This document shows, in pieces, positions 31,152-36,792 of a DNA stretch of 36,792 nt. Position numbers and translations under genes: made by a program. The DNA is from Pseudomonadota bacterium (GTDB taxonomy: Bacteria > Pseudomonadota > Gammaproteobacteria > Burkholderiales > Burkholderiaceae_C). Where the stretch lies: the NCBI GenBank assembly GCA_023438115.1, contig JAEZEB010000052.1:1-36792 (forward strand), in the 5' to 3' direction. How positions within the stretch are numbered: position 1 is the first letter of the stretch; each line of letters begins with the position of its first letter. Below the pieces are notes generated by a model, which searched no databases, had not been told where the DNA came from, and was given only the letters and a program-made list of their open reading frames with translations.

Positions 31152-32066
31152 TCAGCTCGCGTCGATGTGCGCGTCTTCCATCAACCCGGCCTTGCGCAGT
31201 TCCAGGCGGTACTGCTCCCAGCCCGAGCCCGGCACGCATTCGCCGCGACGGTCGCGGATGGCGTCCAGGCGCCGGCCGACCTCCCTCGCCGCATCGGCGT
31301 CGTCGTCGTCGATGAAGACGCCTTGCGTCATCGTGACGTGCGCGCTCTCGAAGCTGCCCGCGCCGGCCAGCAGGACCATGCGCGTCGGCGCGTCGTCGCC
31401 CACCAGCGCCACCAGGCCGGGGCTGACCTTCTCCGGCGCGAGTCCTTCCAGCGCCTCACGCGGCAGCACGCCGTCGGTCATCGCCGTGGCCGCGCTGGGC
31501 GCCAGGCAGTTCACGCGGATGCCGTGCTTCTCACCTTCCAGCGCCAGCGTCTGCATCAGGCCCACCAGCGCCATCTTGGCCGCGCCGTAGTTCGACTGGC
31601 CGAAGGCGCCGTAGAGCCCGGACGACGAGGTCGTCATCACGATGCGGCCGTGGTTCTGCGCGCGCATGCGGTTCCACACCGCCTTCGTGCAGTGCACCGC
31701 GCCCATCACGTGCACGTCGAGCACCAGGCGGAAATCGGCCAGGTCCATCTTCGCGAAGGTGCGGTCGCGCAGGATGCCGGCGTTGTTGACGAGGATGTCC
31801 ACGCGGCCCCACATCTCCTCGGCGCGCGCGACCATCGCCTCCATCTGCGCGTAGTCGCACACGTCGCCGCCGTCGGCCAGCGCCTCGCCGCCGGCCCGGC
31901 GGATTTCATCGACCACCGCGCGCGCGGCACCGCCTTCGCGGTCGCCGCCGAGGTCGTTCACCACCACCCGCGCGCCGTGCCGCGCCAGTTCCAGCGCGTG
32001 CGCGCGCCCCAGTCCCCGGCCCGCTCCCGTGACGATGGCCACCTTCTCCTGCAACGACTTCCTCAT
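31152..32066 (-). CDS. Short-chain dehydrogenase, 3-hydroxyacyl-CoA dehydrogenase (MFE-2) type
   Basis: A 304-residue NAD(P)-dependent oxidoreductase. The cofactor motif is TGAGRGLG followed by VVVNDLGGD, the pattern of the dehydrogenase domain of peroxisomal multifunctional enzyme type 2. NNAGILRDRTF, the catalytic Ser in TTSSSGLYG and Tyr/Lys in SNYGAAK are present. Such enzymes oxidise 3-hydroxyacyl substrates to 3-keto products. A C-terminal extension of about 60 residues (from GDDAPTRMVLL on) goes beyond the simple SDR fold. It is the third gene of the BKACE operon, 28 bases after the BKACE gene, and AAGGA precedes the ATG. The specific substrate is unknown. Confidence 0.87.
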   Translation of the reverse strand: MRKSLQEKVAIVTGAGRGLGRAHALELARHGARVVVNDLGGDREGGAARAVVDEIRRAGGEALADGGDVCDYAQMEAMVARAEEMWGRVDILVNNAGILRDRTFAKMDLADFRLVLDVHVMGAVHCTKAVWNRMRAQNHGRIVMTTSSSGLYGAFGQSNYGAAKMALVGLMQTLALEGEKHGIRVNCLAPSAATAMTDGVLPREALEGLAPEKVSPGLVALVGDDAPTRMVLLAGAGSFESAHVTMTQGVFIDDDDADAAREVGRRLDAIRDRRGECVPGSGWEQYRLELRKAGLMEDAHIDAS

Positions 32067-32094
32067 GGTTTCCTTCTTCCGCAATGTTCCGCGC

Positions 32095-33036
32095 TCAGAA
32101 CGCCACCGCGTCCGCGCCCTTGAGTCCCAGCATCGCGCGCGCCTCGGCGGGCGTGGCGATCTCCAGCGACAGTTCCTCCAGGATGCGACGGATCTTGCGC
32201 ACCTGGTCCGCATTCGATTTCGCGAGCTGCCCCTTGCCCAGGTAGAGGCTGTCCTCCAGGCCCACGCGCACGTTGCCGCCCATCACGGCGGCCATAGTGA
32301 GCAGCGGCATCTGGTGGCGGCCGGCGCCGAGGACGGAGAAGCGGTAGTTGCCGCGGCCGAACAAGCGGTCCGCGGTCGTGCGCATGGTCACCAGGTTCTC
32401 CGGGTCCGGCCCCATGCCGCCGAGGATGCCGAAGATGGACTGGATGAAGAGCGGCCCGCGCACCAGCCCTTCGTCCACGAAGTGCGCCAGGTTGTACAGG
32501 TGGCCCAGGTCGTAGCACTCGAACTCGAAGCGCGTACCGCGCTCCTCGCCCAGCACCTTCAGCAGGTGGCGGATGTCGCGGAAGGTGTTGCGGAAGATCA
32601 GGTCCTCCATGCCTTCCACGTAAGGCTTCTCCCAGTCGTAGCGCCATTGCGTGATGCGCCGGGCCGCGGGATGGATCGAGAAGTTCATCGATCCCATGTT
32701 GAGCGAGCACATCTCGGGGCTGGCCTGCAGCGGATAGGCCAGCCGCTCCTCCAGCGTCATGCGCGTGCTGCCGCCCGTGGTGATGTTGATGACGGCGTCG
32801 GTGGCTTCCTTGATGCGCGGTACGAAGCGGTCGAACACCTTCGGGTCCGCCGTGGGACGGCCGTCCGCGGGGTCGCGGGCGTGCAGGTGCAGGATCGCCG
32901 CGCCGGCCTCCGCCGCCTCGATCGCCTGCCGCGCGATGTCGTCCGGCGTCAGCGGCAGCCAGGGCGACATCGCCGGCGTGTGCACCGATCCCGTGACGGC
33001 GCAGCTGATGATCACCTTGTCGTTGTCCTTCGCCAT
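32095..33036 (-). CDS. BKACE (beta-keto acid cleavage enzyme, DUF849 family)
   Basis: Members cleave a beta-keto acid with acetyl-CoA into acetoacetate and a CoA ester, as first shown for 3-keto-5-aminohexanoate in lysine fermentation and for dehydrocarnitine in other bacteria. The 313-residue TIM-barrel protein has the zinc ligands in ILHLHARDPADG (His50, His52), NITTGGS and the conserved ECYDLGHL and MRTTADRLFGRGNYRFSVLG (as two parts). It lies between two SDR genes in one operon, which suggests that one SDR makes the beta-keto acid that BKACE then cleaves. The substrate-determining residues cannot be read with confidence, so no specific substrate is given. Confidence 0.9.
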   Translation of the reverse strand: MAKDNDKVIISCAVTGSVHTPAMSPWLPLTPDDIARQAIEAAEAGAAILHLHARDPADGRPTADPKVFDRFVPRIKEATDAVINITTGGSTRMTLEERLAYPLQASPEMCSLNMGSMNFSIHPAARRITQWRYDWEKPYVEGMEDLIFRNTFRDIRHLLKVLGEERGTRFEFECYDLGHLYNLAHFVDEGLVRGPLFIQSIFGILGGMGPDPENLVTMRTTADRLFGRGNYRFSVLGAGRHQMPLLTMAAVMGGNVRVGLEDSLYLGKGQLAKSNADQVRKIRRILEELSLEIATPAEARAMLGLKGADAVAF

Positions 33037-33046
33037 GGCTGCCCCC

Positions 33047-33844
33047 TCAGAGGTATTCGATGTTTCCGTCGACGCTGATGGCCTGGCCGGTCACGTTGCG
33101 GGCCGCGGGCGAACTCAGGTAGAGCGCCATGGCCGCGACGTCCTCGGCAGTCACCATGCGGCGCAGCGAGATCTTGCGCAGGTACTGCTCGCGCATCGCC
33201 TCGGTGTCCATCCCCGCGGCGGCCGCGCGCGCGGCGATCACGCCGTCCATGCGTTCGCCTTCCACCGTTCCTGGCAGGATGGCGTTGACCCGCACGCCCT
33301 GCGGCCCCAGCTCGATCGCGAGCGACTTGACCAGCCCCACGATGGCCCACTTCGTGGCCGCATACGGCGTGCGCCAGGCATAGCCCAGCCGCCCGGCCAC
33401 GGAGCTCATGGCGACGATGCAGGGATTCGCGGTCGACTGCTTCAGCAGCGGCACCGCCCGCCGCGTGAACAGGAACTGGCTGTGCAGGTTGACGGCCACG
33501 GTGCGCTCCCACTGGCTCACGGCCATCGTCTCGATGGCGCCCGTCGGCCCCGCCACGCCGGCGTTGTTCACCAGGACGTCGAGCCCGCCCAGCGTGCCCA
33601 TGACGTCGTCGAAGACCAGGTCGACGTCGGCCTCGCTGGCGACGTCCGCGGTGCTGGAGGTGATAGTGGGCACTTCGGTGGCCAGGCGGTCGAGCGCGGA
33701 GCGGTCGATGTCGCACACGTGGACGCGCGCGCCCGCTTCGGCGAAGGCCCGTGCGACCACGGCGCCGATGCCCCCGGCGCCGGCCGTGACGAGCACCCTC
33801 AGGCCGGCCGTGGGCCGCATGGAATCGAGGACTGGCATGGGCAT
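33047..33844 (-). CDS. Short-chain dehydrogenase/reductase
   Basis: A 265-residue classical SDR. It has the cofactor motif VTAGAGGIG, the adenine-loop acid in CDIDRS, NNAGVAGP, the catalytic Ser in SSVAG and Tyr/Lys in TPYAATKWA. Asp at the end of beta-2 suggests NAD preference. It is the first gene of the operon, ten bases before the BKACE start, so it is a good candidate to oxidise a 3-hydroxy acid to the BKACE substrate. Two in-frame ATGs lie close together (33844 and 33838, minus strand). The first has GGGA at a suitable distance and was used. Confidence 0.88.
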   Translation of the reverse strand: MPMPVLDSMRPTAGLRVLVTAGAGGIGAVVARAFAEAGARVHVCDIDRSALDRLATEVPTITSSTADVASEADVDLVFDDVMGTLGGLDVLVNNAGVAGPTGAIETMAVSQWERTVAVNLHSQFLFTRRAVPLLKQSTANPCIVAMSSVAGRLGYAWRTPYAATKWAIVGLVKSLAIELGPQGVRVNAILPGTVEGERMDGVIAARAAAAGMDTEAMREQYLRKISLRRMVTAEDVAAMALYLSSPAARNVTGQAISVDGNIEYL

Positions 33845-33875
33845 GCACTGTCCCGCAGCAAGTCCCCGAACTGAA

Positions 33876-33961
33876 TGTGCACCGCGCACACTGGCACACT
33901 GGATCCCATGTCATCGCGTGACTTGGTGGAAACCCTGAACGCAAGGGACCGGTGCGCGGTC
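33876..33961. promoter_or_regulatory. Candidate operators in the divergent SDR / PucR-regulator promoter
   Basis: The segment holds the inverted repeat TGTGC-ACCGC-GCACA (33876-33890), a tandem direct repeat CACACTGG twice (33887-33902) and the inverted repeat GACCG-GTGCG-CGGTC (33947-33961). ACCGCGCAC (33881-33889) recurs as its exact reverse complement at 33952-33960. These paired words are good candidates for binding by the divergent regulator. Confidence 0.45.
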
Positions 33962-34028
33962 TAGTGTCCTGTCCCACAAATTCCTGCGCTCTCGCTGGAA
34001 ATCGACGTTGGAGAGAAGGAGACCGGAG

Positions 34029-36008
34029 ATGATGGCGACCGCAGGCACGGACGTGGCCGATGGAGTCCTGCACGAGCTCGTCGAGCTGCTGCACCAGGGC
34101 GCGCCCGCCGACGATTTCTCGGCCCTGCTCGCGCAGGTGGACGAACTGCCCGCCGGCGCCGCCAAGCAGGAACTCGCCGAGCGCGTGCGCATGGGCATGG
34201 CGGTGCGCAACCGGCTCGAGCTTTGGCAGCAGCGCGAAAGCGGCATGCTGGCCGTGATCGAGTCGGCGCGCGACCTCTCCGGCCGGCTGCACCTGAGCGA
34301 ACTGCTGCAGGCCGTCGTCACGCGCTCGCGCAAGCTCCTGGGTTGCCAGGTCGCCTGGCTCTCGACCTGGGACGAGGCGCTGGGCGCCTTCCACGTCGTC
34401 GCCGCCGACGGCGCGCTGGCGCAAGGCACCGGCCACATGGTGGCGCGCAGCGACTGCGGCATCGTCAGCGTGGTGGTCTCGACCCGGCTGCCGTTCACCA
34501 CGCCCGACTACCTGCACGACACGCGTTTCCTGCACGACGAGAACCTCGACGCCACCTTCCGCGACGAGGGCATCGCCGCCGTGGCCGGCGTTCCCATGCT
34601 CTGGGAAGGCGAGGTGATCGGCCTGCTGTTCGTGGCGGACCGTTACCACCGCACGCACACGGCGCAGAACATCTCCATTCTCAGCACCCTCGCCACCCAC
34701 GGCGCGGTGGCAGTCAAGAACGCGATGGCCTTCGAGCAGGCGCGCGCCGCACTCGAAAGCGCCGAAGCGGCGCGGCTGGAACTGGAGCGCCACGCCCGCA
34801 GCGTGCAGCGGGCGGCGGAAGCGCACGAGCAGCTCACCTCGCTGCTGGCCAAGGGCGCCTCGCTGGGCACCCTGTGCCAGGCGATCGCGGAGCTGATGGC
34901 GGGCAGCGTGCTGGTGCTCGACGAGGCGGGCGAGGTGATCGCGCGCGGCTCTCCCCCCGGCGATGCGGGCGAAGGCGCCGCGGCCTATTCGCCCAGCGGC
35001 GAACACGCAGGCACGCTGCTGCAGGTGCTGTCGGCCAGCCGCCGCATGGGCCGCTCCATGCTGGCCTACGAAGCCAACGGCGAATCCTGCCGCCTCAACG
35101 CCGTGATCGGCAGCAACGACGTGCTCGGGTCGGTGCTGCTGTTCACGAACGCGCCGCTTGACGAGATGGCGATCCGCAACTTCGAGCGCAGCACCAACAT
35201 CGTGGGCATCGTGCTGCTCTCGCGCGAGCGCATGGAGGCCACCAAGACGCGCGACATGGCCAGCCTGCTGCGGGCGCTGCTCGCGCCGCGCCAGGACGAT
35301 CCGGCGCTGCTGGCCGAGCGCGCCCGCGGCTTCGGGCTCGACCTGGCACAGCCCTGCACGCTGCTGCTGGTGGGCATGGGCAGCTCGGAAGCCGCGCACG
35401 CCTCGCGCCGGCTGCGCACCACGGCCTTCGCCTCGAATTTCGTGTGCGAGGAGATCGACGGCGTGCTGGTCGTGCTGTGCGCCACCACCCGCGCCGCGGA
35501 CGTGCGCACGGCCGTCGAGGAACTGGCGCGCAAGAGCGCCGGCGGCGCCTTCCGCGGCGTGCTGTCGCGCCCCGTCGCGGATGCCGCGGACCTGCCCGAG
35601 GTGTACCTGGCGCTGCGGCGCGCGCTGCCCGTGCTGCAGCGCATGGGCCTGGACGGCCACCTCGTGTCGCAGAACGAGATCGCGCTCTATTCCACGCTGT
35701 TCGAGAGCCACGACCAGGCAAGCCTCGCGGCCTTCCTGGACGCCACCATCGGCACGCTGCTCGCCCAGGACCGCAAGCGCGGCTCCGAGCTGACGGCCAC
35801 GCTACTGAGCTACTTCGACAGCAACCAGAACGCCAAGCTGGCGGCGCAGCGCCTGGGCATCCACGTCAATACCGTGCGGCAACGCCTGGCCACGATCGAG
35901 GAACTCCTCGGCCACTGGGGCCAGGCGGTGCGCGCGCTGGAGATTCACGTGGCGCTGCGGCTCTGGAGCCTCAGCGGTGGCAAGCTCGCGGCCGGCCGCA
36001 CCGACTGA
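34029..36008 (+). CDS. GAF-domain, PucR/CdaR-type transcriptional activator
   Basis: A 659-residue one-component regulator. A helical N-terminal part (1-70) precedes a GAF ligand-binding domain (about 80-235; with GIAAVAGVPMLWEGEVIGLL). A coiled-coil linker follows, then a second sensor-like stretch and, at the C-terminus, the PucR helix-turn-helix (LTATLLSYFDSNQNAKLAAQ, then RLGIHVNTVRQRLATIEELL). AAGGAG precedes ATG 34029; an in-frame TTG at 34008 is less likely. It is divergent from the SDR-BKACE-SDR operon, the natural target, and probably senses a pathway intermediate or its CoA ester. Its 3' end overlaps the convergent chemoreceptor gene by 64 bases. Confidence 0.88.
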   Translation: MMATAGTDVADGVLHELVELLHQGAPADDFSALLAQVDELPAGAAKQELAERVRMGMAVRNRLELWQQRESGMLAVIESARDLSGRLHLSELLQAVVTRSRKLLGCQVAWLSTWDEALGAFHVVAADGALAQGTGHMVARSDCGIVSVVVSTRLPFTTPDYLHDTRFLHDENLDATFRDEGIAAVAGVPMLWEGEVIGLLFVADRYHRTHTAQNISILSTLATHGAVAVKNAMAFEQARAALESAEAARLELERHARSVQRAAEAHEQLTSLLAKGASLGTLCQAIAELMAGSVLVLDEAGEVIARGSPPGDAGEGAAAYSPSGEHAGTLLQVLSASRRMGRSMLAYEANGESCRLNAVIGSNDVLGSVLLFTNAPLDEMAIRNFERSTNIVGIVLLSRERMEATKTRDMASLLRALLAPRQDDPALLAERARGFGLDLAQPCTLLLVGMGSSEAAHASRRLRTTAFASNFVCEEIDGVLVVLCATTRAADVRTAVEELARKSAGGAFRGVLSRPVADAADLPEVYLALRRALPVLQRMGLDGHLVSQNEIALYSTLFESHDQASLAAFLDATIGTLLAQDRKRGSELTATLLSYFDSNQNAKLAAQRLGIHVNTVRQRLATIEELLGHWGQAVRALEIHVALRLWSLSGGKLAAGRTD

Positions 36009-36792
36009 AGCGCCGGCGCGGCGCCGCCCTGCCGGTTGCGGTAGATGCCGCAGCCCAGGATGATGCCTTCCACGGCCTCGACGTAGACCGACTTGGGCTC
36101 GATCTCGCCCGTCTTCGGGTTGACGAAGTGGTAGTCCACCCAGCCGAAGCCGGGATCACGCGCGACGGCCAGGATCTCGCGCCCCACCACCTTGCCGGTG
36201 GGATCGCGGTCGTCGACGTTGTTGCGGCCGACGATGGACGGGTCGGGCGCGAACGCGAGCTGCGTGCCGTCTCCCGCGAGGGCGAAGACATAGTCCTCGC
36301 CGCGCACGAAAGGCCCGTTCCTGTCGTTGAAGTCGGCGCAGGCGCGTTGCACGCCGTGGCGGCGGACATGCTCCACGCCCTGCTTCACCAGCGCGATCAC
36401 GCGGCCGCGGTCGTCGTTGCGGTCGGTCTTGAAGCGCCCCACCACCTCCAGCAGCTGGTGCGCCTCGTTGCGGAAGGCCTCGGCGGCACCGGCGGCTTCC
36501 TCCACCAGGGCCGCGTTCTGCTGCGTCACCGCATCCACCTGCGCGACGGCCTGGTTGATCTCCTCGATGCCCGCGCTCTGCTCGCGCGAGGAAAGCGCGA
36601 TCCCGCCCAGCACCTCGGTCACCTGCACGGCGCCTGCGACCACGCGGTCCATCGTCTCGCCCGCCGCGGCCACCACCTTCCGTCCCGCGCCCACGTTGTC
36701 CATCGATTCGGCGATCAGTCCCTTGATCTCGCGCGCGGCCTCGGCGCTGCGGTGCGCCAGCGTGCGCACCTCGCCGGCCACCACGGCGAAGC
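35945..36792 (-). CDS. Methyl-accepting chemotaxis protein, C-terminal part with a Cache-like domain after the signalling domain
   Basis: The 5' end lies beyond the window. The visible part begins just after the signalling tip (FAVVAGEVRTLAHRSAEAAR) and runs down the cytoplasmic hairpin (IALSSREQSAGIEEINQAVA, then QVDAVTQQNAALVEEAAGAA). Instead of ending there, as most receptors do, it continues for about 150 residues with a domain resembling single Cache (GRVIALVKQGVEHVRRHGVQ, FVRGEDYVFALAGDGTQLAF, DPTGKVVG, GFGWVDYHFVNPKTG, KSVYVEAVEGIILGCGIYR). No transmembrane segment separates the two, so this Cache-like domain is expected in the cytoplasm. The gene overlaps the convergent PucR-type regulator by 64 bases. 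No methylation-docking pentapeptide is seen at the C-terminus. Confidence 0.88.
   Translation of the reverse strand, partial: FAVVAGEVRTLAHRSAEAAREIKGLIAESMDNVGAGRKVVAAAGETMDRVVAGAVQVTEVLGGIALSSREQSAGIEEINQAVAQVDAVTQQNAALVEEAAGAAEAFRNEAHQLLEVVGRFKTDRNDDRGRVIALVKQGVEHVRRHGVQRACADFNDRNGPFVRGEDYVFALAGDGTQLAFAPDPSIVGRNNVDDRDPTGKVVGREILAVARDPGFGWVDYHFVNPKTGEIEPKSVYVEAVEGIILGCGIYRNRQGGAAPALQSVRPAASLPPLRLQSRSAT

Noticed and set aside
34008..34028. TTG start for the PucR-type regulator
   Set aside because: The ATG at 34029 has AAGGAG at ideal spacing, and the seven extra residues would cover that ribosome-binding site.
33845..35711. Minus-strand open frame opposite the PucR-type regulator
   Set aside because: The coding-strand gene has clear GAF and PucR domains; the antisense frame has only low-information composition.

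Overview
The window is very GC-rich, gene-dense bacterial DNA. The gene set suggests a betaproteobacterium of the order Burkholderiales, probably Comamonadaceae-like. Pointers are the PaaR-type TetR operator, the large fused indolepyruvate:ferredoxin oxidoreductase, a BKACE enzyme, the TIGR02587/TIGR02588 pair and the chemotaxis-like cheR-cheB-hybrid kinase cluster. This placement is inferred from content, not from a database match. No phage, IS element, CRISPR array or rRNA was seen, and no gene-free stretch exceeds about 300 bases.

Layout. (1) 1-3232 (+): end of a multi-receiver hybrid kinase, then cheR, cheB (catalytic domain only) and a receiver-histidine kinase, all abutting or overlapping. 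(2) 3304-8369 (+): prfB with its programmed +1 frameshift; pepN broken by an amber codon exactly at the catalytic glutamate; a double-hairpin repeat; fbp; tRNA-Thr(CGT) with a terminator. (3) 8415-11999 (+): a LysR regulator and RidA separated by striking palindromes, an orphan ABC-type binding protein, and a response regulator with an unfamiliar N-terminal domain. (4) 12016-13735 (-): UspA with the TIGR02588/TIGR02587 pair. (5) 13882-15464 (+): a small disordered protein, a DUF2061 membrane protein behind a Fur box, and TruC. (6) 15497-18247 (+): a NarL-type two-component pair followed by an Fnr with all four Fe-S cysteines. (7) 18360-20463 (-): three secreted proteins of unknown function. 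One has a mature chain with no charged residue at all, and the next has an N/S/T-rich uncharged N-terminal half. (8) 20688-24973 (-): paaABCDE plus a TetR regulator behind a promoter-overlapping palindrome. (9) 25088-29290: divergent Lrp regulator and fused indolepyruvate:ferredoxin oxidoreductase. (10) 29304-36792: a tannase-family lipoprotein, an SDR-BKACE-SDR operon, a divergent GAF/PucR regulator, and the end of a chemoreceptor with a C-terminal Cache-like domain.

How they may work together. The arylpyruvate oxidoreductase and the phenylacetyl-CoA epoxidase could form a continuous route for aromatic amino acids. The SDR-BKACE-SDR set looks like a 3-hydroxy/3-keto acid cleavage pathway with its own regulator. 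The most novel-looking part is 15.5-20.7 kb. Three TTGAT-N4-GTCAA sites, one base from the FNR consensus, lie upstream of the response regulator and, in tandem, of the secreted operon, with fnr itself between them. This suggests an oxygen-responsive programme that makes an unusual uncharged extracellular protein, possibly a fibre or matrix. That function is inference.
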